The position numbers and the translations under genes were made by a program. A stretch of DNA of 46,739 nt, taken from contig OMYS01000008.1 of NCBI GenBank assembly GCA_900315305.1, positions 1 through 46,739 on the forward strand, in the 5' to 3' direction. The notes under the pieces are model-generated. The model searched no databases, was not told the origin of the DNA, and was given only the letters and a program-made list of their open reading frames with translations. Positions 1 through 7,183 of this stretch are shown one piece after another. The stretch comes from an uncultured Eubacteriales bacterium. Its GTDB lineage: Bacteria; Bacillota; Clostridia; Lachnospirales; Lachnospiraceae. Every line of letters begins with the position of its first letter. The first letter of the stretch is position 1.

Positions 1-2
1 AT

Positions 3-134
3 GTTCACTTTTCAGATGAAGGCAATAAAACCGGCAATCAAAGTAACTATGCGGCTTTCAGCCGCTGGCACCGCAACGCGGTGAATAATTCAGGATTAAA
101 AATCAATACTGTCTGTAGCAATCAGGACAAATAA
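3..134 (+). CDS. possible 3' tail of a gene entering from the left edge
   Basis: A reading frame is open from base 3 to a TAA at 132-134 and reads as a polar Asn/Ser/Lys-rich tail of 43 residues that could be the end of a gene starting outside the window. It overlaps the end of the minus-strand gene at 96-422 by about 39 bp, so the two would converge. No family is recognised. It may be an accidental open frame in an AT-rich stretch. Confidence 0.2.
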   Translation, partial: VHFSDEGNKTGNQSNYAAFSRWHRNAVNNSGLKINTVCSNQDK

Positions 135-422
135 TCCCAGCGTACTGAGACAGAAGAAAAGTATACAGAGCAGGATTGTCAGTACTACAAGAATGATATT
201 GGGGAGATTCTTCATGCTAACTCGTCTCGCAATCAGATAAGTTGGTTCTGCGATGATCACAATGAAATCGGTCATCCAAGTTATACCCCAGATGACCAGA
301 AAGAAGATATTGTTTACCCGAGGCGACAATGTTTTTACAACCACAATTCCACAGAAGGCAGCTGCTGACAGCAAGGCAACCATGAAGAAAATAATCAATG
401 CTTTACGTGAGTTCTTGTTCAT
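96..422 (-). CDS. small polytopic membrane protein, copy A
   Basis: Encodes 108 residues, most of them hydrophobic, with about four predicted membrane segments (roughly residues 8-30, 38-60, 75-98 and a short C-terminal segment). The 109-residue gene at 540-869 has the same layout: ALI near the N-terminus, an IWIT-like motif in the middle, then E.TYL.AR followed by basic residues and a second hydrophobic half. The pair therefore look like tandem duplicates. No catalytic motif or known family is recognised. The ribosome site is weak. Base composition is clearly more AT-rich than the oxidoreductase genes that follow, which fits acquired DNA. Function unknown. Confidence 0.6.
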   Translation of the reverse strand: MNKNSRKALIIFFMVALLSAAAFCGIVVVKTLSPRVNNIFFLVIWGITWMTDFIVIIAEPTYLIARRVSMKNLPNIILVVLTILLCILFFCLSTLGLFVLIATDSIDF

Positions 423-539
423 AAGATGACCTGAGTCTAATGGAATATGAACTGTGAGATATTGATTTCACTCATTTTTAGAGGTTCGGGCGGAAATTTT
501 CGGTCATTCAATGACCAGGTAGTTCACTTCCGCCTACAT

Positions 540-869
540 TCATGGATAGCTTAGGAGCTTCACTGTGAACATATAGAGCAGAATTTTTACTGAGCATACG
601 AACACGGAAAAAACTGACATAAGGATACTGACTGTGATGATTATTATATTTTCACGATTAAGCTTAATTTCCCGCGCTAATAAATAGGTGATTTCCGAAA
701 TCAGCGTCGCTACACCGGTAATCCATATTGCTCCATAAAATGAGCCAAGGAATAAGTACACTTTATGAAGCGACAAAAATTTTGCGAGTTCAATAGAACA
801 GATAGCTATCACCAAAAGAAAGTTAATGATAAGGTAAGCTATCAGTGCACCGTGTGGATCTTTACGCAT
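540..869 (-). CDS. small polytopic membrane protein, copy B
   Basis: Encodes 109 residues with about four membrane segments. It is related to the gene at 96-422, sharing ALI, IWIT, E.TYLLARE and NIIIITV-type segments in the same order. The two genes point the same way with a 117-bp gap, so they could be one transcript. No good Shine-Dalgarno sequence precedes the ATG at 869. It lies next to the end of the oxidoreductase gene but reads on the same strand after a hairpin at 895-920, so it is probably a separate unit. Function unknown. Confidence 0.6.
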   Translation of the reverse strand: MRKDPHGALIAYLIINFLLVIAICSIELAKFLSLHKVYLFLGSFYGAIWITGVATLISEITYLLAREIKLNRENIIIITVSILMSVFSVFVCSVKILLYMFTVKLLSYP

Positions 870-894
870 AACAATTTAATACAGGTATTATATG

Positions 895-920
895 CAGCCC
901 GGGCCATTAACGACCCGGGC
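895..920 (-). terminator. GC-rich hairpin after the oxidoreductase gene
   Basis: AGCCCGGG at 895-902 pairs perfectly with CCCGGGCT at 913-920 across a 10-nt loop, 13 bp beyond the stop codon of the minus-strand gene at 933. The T-rich side (TTTCT) is on the plus strand, so as a minus-strand terminator it lacks a good U tract. It is still the only hairpin separating the two units. Confidence 0.5.
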
Positions 921-932
921 TTTCTGTGTCCG

Positions 933-3719
933 TTACTTTTTCTCGAGCTTCTTCTTGATGATCTTGATTTCTCTCTGCGCCGCGTACGGTCCGATTTTCT
1001 TGAATTTATCCTCGGTGCGGACCATGTCGGATGCGTGCGGCAGCTCGCGGTGCAGATGGATCGCGTCGAATTCGCAGCGCGTCGTGCACAGGCCGCAGCC
1101 GATACAGCGGTTCTCATCGACGATGGTCGCGCCGCAGCCGAGGCAACGTCTCGCTTCTGTCCGGACCTGCTCGTCGGTCAGCGGAAGACGCGTATCCTCA
1201 AATGTCGTCACCGGATCGATGTGCTTCTTTCCAGGCACGGAGCGCTTTGCCGTATCGTAGCTTTCGACGACGATGTTGTCCTTGTTGAGCTCTGTGAATT
1301 CGCGGAGGTCGCGCGCAATCGTGAGCGACTGGCCCGGGTGGACAAAGCGGTGCATCGATTCCGCTGCCTTCTTGCCGTCCGCAATCGCGTCGATCGCAAA
1401 CCGCGCGCCGTGCCGGATATCGCCGCCTGCAAAGATGTCCGGCTCTCCGGTCTGGAACGTGACCGGGTCCGTCTCCGCCGTCCAGCCGCGACCGAGCTTC
1501 ACCTTCGTGCCGTCGAGCAGGTGGTTCCACTCCGCGGACTGGCCGATCGCAAGCAGCACAGTCGTGCACGGCACGGTGATCGTCTGACTCTCATCATATT
1601 CCGGGTGGAAGCGGCCGTTATCATCTTTGACGCGCGTGCATCTCTTGAAAATGACACCCGTGACAGCTTCATCCTCCGTGAGCACCTCCTTCGGTCCCCA
1701 GCCGTTCCGGACAAGAATGCCTTCCTCCACAGCCTCGGCAACCTCATCGGCCGCTGCCGGCATTTCCTTCTCACCCTCAAGACAGAGCATCGTGACCGTT
1801 CCGTCCGTGAGCCGCACCGCTGTGCGGGCGACATCGACCGCGACGTTGCCGCCGCCGACAACGACCACATTACCGGAGAGCTTTGTAAGCTTTCCCTCGC
1901 AGACGTCCCTTAAAAATGAGACGCCCGAGAGGACCTGATGCGCGTCCTCACCCGGGACGCCGGCCTTCCGGCCGCCCTGCAGGCCGATCGCCAGATAAAA
2001 TGCCTTGTAGCCCTCTTTGCGGAGGTCCGCAATGGTGACGTCTTCGCCGACGGTCACGCCGCAGCGGAATTCCACGCCCATCTGCCGGAGAACATCGATC
2101 TCGGCGTTCAGCACGTCCTTCTCAAGACGGAAATTCGGGATGCCATAGGCGAGCGTGCCGCCGGGACGCTCATTCCTTTCAAAGACCGTGACATCATAGC
2201 CCTTCTCGCGCAGGTAATACGCGCAGGACATACCGGCGGGGCCGGCCCCGATCACAGCCATCCTGTAATCCGGTCCCCACATCTTTCCTTCATCGTTCTC
2301 ACAGATCGGGACATATCTCGTCTCAGCCGCGAGCTCCTTCGCGGCGATATATTTCTTCACCTCATCGATCGCGACCGGCTGGTCAATCGTGCCGCGCGTG
2401 CATTCCGTCTCGCAGCGCCTGTTGCAGACATCGCCGCAGACGGCCGGGAACGGGTTGTCCTGCTTGATCAGCTTCAGCGCGTCCATCCACCTGCCGTCGG
2501 CGGCCATTTTCACGTACCCCTGGACCGGGAGATGAGCCGGACACGACGCCTTGCACGGAGACGTGCCGGTCGGATAGCAGTTAATCTTTGCGTCCTCCCG
2601 GTAGTGCGGGTTCCAGTTGTCGGCCGTCCATGCAGTCTCATCCGGAAGGAGTGTCTTCGGGTAGCTGACCGCGCCCTGCTTTGTGCAGAGCTTCTGGCCG
2701 AGCTTTGCCGCGCCGACCGGGCAGACCTCCACGCATTTGCCGCAGGCGACGCACTTTGACGCCTCGACGGACGCGCGGTAGGCGGAGCGGGACATATTCG
2801 GCGTATTGTAGAGCTGAGACGTCCGGATGGCGTTGCACACGCCCGGCGCGCAGTTGCAGATGCCGACGATCTTGTCCTCGCCGTCAATATTCGTAATCTG
2901 GTGGACGAAGCCGTGGCGCTCCGCGCGCTTTAAAATCTCCATCGCCTCGTCGTAGGTGATATAGCGGCCCATACCGCGGTCGACGCAGTACTCCGCGAGA
3001 TCGCCGACGCCGATACAGAACTCGCCTTCGATCTCGCCGTCGCCCTCGCCGCGCATGCGCTGCTGCTTCCGGCACGTGCACTGGCCGACCGAATACTTGT
3101 CGTAGCGGCTGAGCCAGTGTGAGAGATGCTCGACCGGGACGGAGGTGTTCTCATTTTCAATGGCTTTCTCGACCGGGATGACGTGCATGCCGATGCCCGC
3201 GCCTCCCTCGGGAACCATCGGAGTTACGCCCTCGAGAGGCATCTGCGTCATGAGATTGAAAAATGTCGCAAGGTTCGGATGCTCGTCCGTGAGCTTGTCA
3301 TTCATCATCATGAACTCGGCGGCTCCGGGCACGAAGATTGGCACATCGTACTGCTTCGAGTGTCTGGCATTTTCCCGGTTTGACTCGAGCACGCCGATCC
3401 AGCACAGGTGCTCGCACATTTTCCGCGTCTCCTCGACACTCATGTGGTTCATGCGGGCCAGCTGCTCCGGCGTATAGGACACGCGCGTCTTCCTGAAATT
3501 TAAGAGAAAACGTGCCTCCTCCTTCGTCAGCACCTCGTCGAGCGCCCAGTACTCCGGGTCGTCCGTCTTCATGGACTTCGTGTATTTGACGAGATAGCGG
3601 TCCGTGATCATCGTACCGAGCTGTAAAATGAGCTTCGCCTTCTCAGGGTCATCGGGTTTCTTATGTTTCGGCGGGATATAGTCGCCCGCGTTGGTCATTC
3701 TGTTTTTCTGCTCCTTCAT
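933..3719 (-). CDS. FAD/NAD(P)-dependent Fe-S oxidoreductase (GltD-like fusion)
   Basis: This 928-residue multidomain redox enzyme has an N-terminal region of about 300 residues with several Cys groups (CTCR, ICNCAPGVC). A ferredoxin-type cluster motif follows (CVACGKCVEVCP, about residues 323-334), then the Cys-rich GltD-type N-terminal domain (CGDVCNRRCETEC). Next come an FAD-binding GAGPAGMSCAYYL motif and an NAD(P)-binding GGGNVAVDVART motif. A second ferredoxin-like motif near the C-terminus reads CIGCGLCTTRCE. It probably moves electrons between NAD(P)H and an unknown partner; the substrate is not evident. The start ATG overlaps the stop of the upstream gene (TGATG) behind a GGGAGG site, so the two genes are translationally coupled. 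An in-frame ATG seven codons on (MTNAG) also has an AAGGAG upstream. Confidence 0.85.
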   Translation of the reverse strand: MKEQKNRMTNAGDYIPPKHKKPDDPEKAKLILQLGTMITDRYLVKYTKSMKTDDPEYWALDEVLTKEEARFLLNFRKTRVSYTPEQLARMNHMSVEETRKMCEHLCWIGVLESNRENARHSKQYDVPIFVPGAAEFMMMNDKLTDEHPNLATFFNLMTQMPLEGVTPMVPEGGAGIGMHVIPVEKAIENENTSVPVEHLSHWLSRYDKYSVGQCTCRKQQRMRGEGDGEIEGEFCIGVGDLAEYCVDRGMGRYITYDEAMEILKRAERHGFVHQITNIDGEDKIVGICNCAPGVCNAIRTSQLYNTPNMSRSAYRASVEASKCVACGKCVEVCPVGAAKLGQKLCTKQGAVSYPKTLLPDETAWTADNWNPHYREDAKINCYPTGTSPCKASCPAHLPVQGYVKMAADGRWMDALKLIKQDNPFPAVCGDVCNRRCETECTRGTIDQPVAIDEVKKYIAAKELAAETRYVPICENDEGKMWGPDYRMAVIGAGPAGMSCAYYLREKGYDVTVFERNERPGGTLAYGIPNFRLEKDVLNAEIDVLRQMGVEFRCGVTVGEDVTIADLRKEGYKAFYLAIGLQGGRKAGVPGEDAHQVLSGVSFLRDVCEGKLTKLSGNVVVVGGGNVAVDVARTAVRLTDGTVTMLCLEGEKEMPAAADEVAEAVEEGILVRNGWGPKEVLTEDEAVTGVIFKRCTRVKDDNGRFHPEYDESQTITVPCTTVLLAIGQSAEWNHLLDGTKVKLGRGWTAETDPVTFQTGEPDIFAGGDIRHGARFAIDAIADGKKAAESMHRFVHPGQSLTIARDLREFTELNKDNIVVESYDTAKRSVPGKKHIDPVTTFEDTRLPLTDEQVRTEARRCLGCGATIVDENRCIGCGLCTTRCEFDAIHLHRELPHASDMVRTEDKFKKIGPYAAQREIKIIKKKLEKK

Positions 3720-5122
3720 CAGAAGAACCTCCCTACAATGTCTCTTGACGACGCGACAGTGTCCTCCATGTCACCGAAGCTTAAGATTTCACCCGCGTAA
3801 TAGGTGCGCTTCGTTCCCTGAATCGCGTCGAGCCTGTCATACCATCCGGCCGCGTAATCCTCGGGGCTTACGTGCGGGCAGTAGTAGGACTCCTGCTCAA
3901 AGTGGCGCTCCTTGACGGGGTATCCGCAGACGCGCATGTCGTCGAGCATCGCGTTGATCGTGTAGTCATAGTCCGCGTCTTTGCTCCCCGCGTGGTTCCG
4001 GAGCGCGTAGACCGCGCACGGGCAGTTGCCCTTCAGATCCTCCCAGCGGTGGTAGTAGACCATCGCGTGGCCGAGACGGTGATAGTCCATATTGTCGAAA
4101 ATGTACCCCGAGATCGTCGGTCCCTTGTCCTGATCGAACGAGGCGATGAAATTCACGTATTTTTCGTGAATAATCCGGCTGAAGAGATCAGCCTCCTCCT
4201 CGGTCGCATCGGCGTACTTTGCAAAATGATCGAGCGGCGTCGTTACGATCAGCCGGTCGAATTCCTCTGTATGCTCGCCGCCGGCGTCACGGACAGTCAC
4301 CCGGACAGGCCCGTCATCCGGACGCTCGATCCGGACGACCTCTGTGCCGAGAGTGGCCGGATGGATGAGCTTTGCATTTGCCTTCTCATAGATGCTCTGC
4401 GTCCCTTCCTTCCACGTCCAGAGCCGCAGATTGACGAATTCGATCGCGGTCGTCGTGTCGAGGTATTTCATGACATAGGCGGCCGGGATCTCGTCGAAGA
4501 AGCCGTAGCCGAACGACGTGTACGGGGCGATCCAGATCTTCATGACGTCCTCGACGCCGTTCTTTTTGCAAAATTCCGTGAACGGAAGCGCGAGGTCCTT
4601 CAGGTGCGGATTTCTTCCCTTGATCTCAAGGAGAGAGTCATTCAGTCCCTTGGAGAGGCCGTCATAGCGGCCTTTTGCGACGCCGCGGTGCCCGTAGCAG
4701 TCATAGCCTCTGTACTTGGTTTCCATGAGGTGAACGAGCTTCTTCATCTGTTTCTTCAGCTCGAGCAGGTCCTTCGTTTTCTTGATAGAAGGCTCGTGCA
4801 GCGGATCGAACGGATAAATTTCCTTTCCATGTGCGTCGCGGTACATGCGCCGCATATTCGGGCCGTCAAAATGGCCGGTCTCCGCGAATTTTTCGACCTC
4901 GTGCACGGCGTGATAGGTGATGGCGCCCATGATTGCGCCGGTCTCAAAGGTGCGCTCCTCGCCATTTACCTTCATCTTCGGCGACCAGCATTTGCCGCCG
5001 ACACGGTTCTGCCGTTCGTAAATCGTGTAATTGCGGTAGCCCTTGAACTGAAGATACATGGCAGCAGAAATTCCGGCGGGACCTCCGCCGATGATGCAGA
5101 TCTTTTCATCCAGATTTTTCAT
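3719..5122 (-). CDS. flavin amine oxidase-like / protoporphyrinogen oxidase-like protein
   Basis: Encodes a 467-residue NAD(P)/FAD-binding protein. A dinucleotide-binding motif IIGGGPAGISAA sits at the very N-terminus and is followed by an ER...GGKC motif typical of the amine oxidase superfamily. The C-terminus has the FAD-contact pattern YYAGE, then a DT.A.S stretch. The start at 5122 is chosen because GGAGG lies 8 nt upstream; the frame stays open 14 codons further up, without a better ribosome site. It is the first gene of a two-gene unit with the Fe-S oxidoreductase. The tight overlap suggests one redox pathway, perhaps with the larger protein supplying or taking the electrons. The substrate is unknown. 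Confidence 0.8.
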   Translation of the reverse strand: MKNLDEKICIIGGGPAGISAAMYLQFKGYRNYTIYERQNRVGGKCWSPKMKVNGEERTFETGAIMGAITYHAVHEVEKFAETGHFDGPNMRRMYRDAHGKEIYPFDPLHEPSIKKTKDLLELKKQMKKLVHLMETKYRGYDCYGHRGVAKGRYDGLSKGLNDSLLEIKGRNPHLKDLALPFTEFCKKNGVEDVMKIWIAPYTSFGYGFFDEIPAAYVMKYLDTTTAIEFVNLRLWTWKEGTQSIYEKANAKLIHPATLGTEVVRIERPDDGPVRVTVRDAGGEHTEEFDRLIVTTPLDHFAKYADATEEEADLFSRIIHEKYVNFIASFDQDKGPTISGYIFDNMDYHRLGHAMVYYHRWEDLKGNCPCAVYALRNHAGSKDADYDYTINAMLDDMRVCGYPVKERHFEQESYYCPHVSPEDYAAGWYDRLDAIQGTKRTYYAGEILSFGDMEDTVASSRDIVGRFF

Positions 5123-5507
5123 ACCTTTTTCCTCCTGCATAGTTTTCGTTCTGTACGTAGACAAGCGGTCAGGCTTTTTGTGAAATGCATAAGTCTCGGT
5201 GGATTGCTTTAAATCCGGGATATATACAGTAAAAACAGCCGGATTGATTATTTGTAATTGTACAGAACGCCCGTAATCGATAACTATATCTTAATGGAAT
5301 GGGGCATAATAAACAAGACAATCTTGAACAAATCCACGATAATTGTTATAAATACACAATGCCAAAAGAGCGGGGAAACGAGCCTGAATTTTTCTGCGAA
5401 CGAAAAAGCAAACGGGACTGTCCTTTTTTGTGATGTGAGCTGTTATACGTAATAGAGGAGCAAAAATCCTCGAATTGCAGGCCGCTTATGAGAGAGGAGA
5501 AGAGAAA
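5123..5507. other. divergent intergenic region with leader of the peptide locus
   Basis: A stretch of 385 bp lies between the divergent oxidoreductase and precursor-peptide genes and turns AT-rich after about 5200. It holds the plus-strand promoter candidate at 5324-5352. A small hairpin (GAGGA, loop, TCCTC; 5456-5472) precedes the first precursor, leaving a leader of about 150 nt. No convincing gene was seen; an open frame at 5258-5452 has no ribosome site or family features. Confidence 0.5.
5324..5352 (+). promoter_or_regulatory. sigma-A type promoter candidate for the RiPP locus
   Basis: TTGAAC at 5324-5329 and TATAAA at 5347-5352 are separated by 17 bp, a good match to a housekeeping promoter. 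It lies about 150 bp upstream of the first precursor start and on the right strand. Confidence 0.55.
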
Positions 5508-5684
5508 GTGAAGGTACTTGATGAAACTGCAATGACAGGTGTAGTGAGACGTGCCGGCTGTGTGTGCCACAGCGGATCAAAAGATACACATAAAATATCA
5601 GGAATATTTTTCTGCCATTGCCAATGTATGAAAGGAAACCTGACGAACAGCAACTCAAATCATCAGTTTGCACATAATAAGTGA
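5508..5684 (+). CDS. RumC-like Cys-rich RiPP precursor, copy 1
   Basis: Encodes 58 residues from a GTG start at 5508, chosen because AGGAG lies 8 nt upstream and because the product then aligns end to end with the next gene. A 15-residue leader (KVLDE near the start) ends in RR. The presumed core of 43 residues reads AGCVC, 15 residues, CHCQC, then an 18-residue tail rich in Asn, Ser and His. This spacing (CxC, 15, CxxxC, 18 to the end) is nearly that of mature ruminococcin C1 as remembered (CxC, 16, CxxxC, 18), a sactipeptide with Cys-to-alpha-carbon thioether bonds. This copy has an extra fifth Cys inside CHCQC. The RR sits where the RumC leader is cut by trypsin. No sactisynthase gene is nearby. 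It could instead be another Cys-rich bacteriocin class. Confidence 0.75.
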   Translation: MKVLDETAMTGVVRRAGCVCHSGSKDTHKISGIFFCHCQCMKGNLTNSNSNHQFAHNK

Positions 5685-5700
5685 TACGGGAGGATCTAAC

Positions 5701-5877
5701 ATGAAAGTACTTGAAGAAATCGGACATGCAAGTTCACCCCGACGAGCAGGCTGTGTCTGCTATAGTGGTCAGGCCAATACAAAAAGGTTCGGCGGCTGGC
5801 TTTTGTGTAAATCCAATTGTAAGAAAAACGATTCGCTTAATAACAAGAGTAATCATACAATTGCACATAACGGATGA
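5701..5877 (+). CDS. RumC-like Cys-rich RiPP precursor, copy 2
   Basis: Encodes 58 residues from ATG 5701 with GGGAGG 7 nt upstream, only 16 bp after the stop of copy 1. The leader has 15 residues (MKVLEE near the start, PRR at the end). The 43-residue core reads AGCVC, 15 residues, CKSNC, then an 18-residue Asn/Lys-rich tail ending in AHNG. About 25 of 58 positions match copy 1, concentrated in KVL.E, RRAGCVC, the SG after it, the CxxxC pair and the N.SNH..AHN tail. Four cysteines in the RumC spacing suggest a double-hairpin sactipeptide if a radical-SAM enzyme acts on it. The two different cores could form a two-peptide bacteriocin or two independent products. Confidence 0.78.
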   Translation: MKVLEEIGHASSPRRAGCVCYSGQANTKRFGGWLLCKSNCKKNDSLNNKSNHTIAHNG

Positions 5878-5948
5878 GAAACTTTTGTCATATGACAAAA
5901 TGAATTAATCACATAAGTGGCCTGTAATTATAACTAGGGGTAAATGAT

Positions 5949-7079
5949 ATGAAATTTGAACTTAAGAGAATTATATATAGCTGGAAATTTTGCCTGATGA
6001 CAGCAATTCTAGTGCTTTCTATTTGTATAGAGTGGCAGGCGCAGAAAGTAAATGACAGCATTGACGAGCCCAAGAAGGTCAGCTATCAGCAAATGCAAAC
6101 GATCGGCAAGGTGACAAATGATTCAATCAATGAATATCTGAAGAAATGCCAGAATCTGAAAGATGCTGGTGTCAGTGATGGTTTTTTGCAATTAGAACAT
6201 CAGTATCCTCAGTATGATCGTATCATTATGCAGGTCTATAATGTTAATGACCCAACAGCCATCATATCAAAAGGGGATTTTTTTAAAGATAGAGTAAATT
6301 CCATTAAAGAATTGGTATCGAACCGCCATATTTACAATAGAGGAGAAAAAGAGAAGGCTAAATTGCTGGCTGAAAAAACGTCAAAACCATTTGCACTTGG
6401 ATATGGATCAGACTGGGGGAGTATTTATTCTGGACTTGGACTTATGGGAACCCTGTTTTCCATAGCAGCTATTTGCATGGGGGTAGATTTTAGCTCTAAA
6501 GACCGCCTGATTTCAATGGATAAAATTTTGTATACGACGGGTCGACACAGAATTTTTGCACTTGGGGCAAGGCGAATTGTCTCTGCCATATTGACGATTT
6601 GTATCATGTATATCATTATGCTTGTTGGAAACGTGCTGGCATATTTTAAGGGCGTTCACTATCTGACTCTTAACAGTCCTGCGATTGTGATCGAAATGCA
6701 AAGTATCTATCAGGATACGATCGGAAGTTTGTTTTTTAAGGCAGTTGTTGCGGGCGCATTCGCGGCTGTCTTTGGATATCTTCTTGCAGTTCTGATAAAT
6801 ATGATTACTTCAAACAAAATAAAGACGCTCGCAATTACGCTGCTTCTGTTTCTTCTTCCGCTTGTGGTGAACACATCAAGGCATCTTCCTTCGGTGGTAT
6901 CCCGCATCACGTCTGTACTTCCGTGCATGGCGTATGTGGTCCGGTCTGATCTGCGCATGTATCACACCTATGGCAGTCTGACTGTGTATGACATGATTCT
7001 GATTGTTTCTATTGTCGGATCCGGAATCCTTGCGGTTCTTGATCTGTATCTTTATGGAAGGAAGGCGCTGAACCGATGA
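5949..7079 (+). CDS. ABC-2 type permease, RiPP locus
   Basis: Encodes 376 residues. One N-terminal membrane segment (about 12-30) is followed by a soluble stretch of about 130 residues and then five or so membrane segments from about residue 158 to the C-terminus, the usual plan of ABC-2 permeases with a large extracytoplasmic loop. The ATG is preceded by a weak AGGGG. It begins 71 bp after the second precursor and is AT-rich like the precursors, whereas the following ATPase is GC-richer. With the ATPase at 7184 and the permease at 8088 it probably forms an exporter or an immunity pump for the peptides. Its stop overlaps the start of a 26-codon ORF (ATGA). Confidence 0.75.
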   Translation: MKFELKRIIYSWKFCLMTAILVLSICIEWQAQKVNDSIDEPKKVSYQQMQTIGKVTNDSINEYLKKCQNLKDAGVSDGFLQLEHQYPQYDRIIMQVYNVNDPTAIISKGDFFKDRVNSIKELVSNRHIYNRGEKEKAKLLAEKTSKPFALGYGSDWGSIYSGLGLMGTLFSIAAICMGVDFSSKDRLISMDKILYTTGRHRIFALGARRIVSAILTICIMYIIMLVGNVLAYFKGVHYLTLNSPAIVIEMQSIYQDTIGSLFFKAVVAGAFAAVFGYLLAVLINMITSNKIKTLAITLLLFLLPLVVNTSRHLPSVVSRITSVLPCMAYVVRSDLRMYHTYGSLTVYDMILIVSIVGSGILAVLDLYLYGRKALNR

Positions 7080-7156
7080 ATGATACGGAATCAAGACTTG
7101 GCGTAGTCTATCAGGTAGATGGGGATTATTACTATTTTGATGCGGGAACGGTTTAA
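7076..7156 (+). CDS. 26-residue coupled small ORF
   Basis: An ATG overlapping the permease stop codon (ATGA at 7076-7079) opens a 26-codon frame ending in TAA at 7154-7156. The product is acidic and Tyr-rich (QVDGDYYYFD in the middle). No family is recognised and it has no membrane segment. The overlap suggests translational coupling, and the 27 bp after it lead straight into the ATPase ribosome site. It may be a real small protein, a coupling device, or the remnant of a longer gene. Confidence 0.35.
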   Translation: MNDTESRLGVVYQVDGDYYYFDAGTV

Positions 7157-7183
7157 TGAAATGGGAAAGGGTGGTAAAGCAGC

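Noticed and set aside
765..2759. Long plus-strand open frames opposite the 928-residue oxidoreductase
   Set aside because: They mirror the codon structure of a well-supported minus-strand gene in GC-rich DNA, with Arg/Ala/Val-rich low-quality products and no ribosome sites.
3872..5212. 446-codon plus-strand frame opposite the amine-oxidase-like gene
   Set aside because: Antisense shadow of a gene with clear FAD motifs; the product has no recognisable domain.
5258..5452. 64-codon frame upstream of the peptide precursors
   Set aside because: No ribosome site, overlaps the best promoter candidate, and the product shows no leader or core pattern like the real precursors.
5508..5877. Lanthipeptide or AgrD-type reading of the Cys-rich peptides
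   Set aside because: No LanM/LanBC or AgrB gene is present, and the Cys spacing fits the RumC double-hairpin layout much better.
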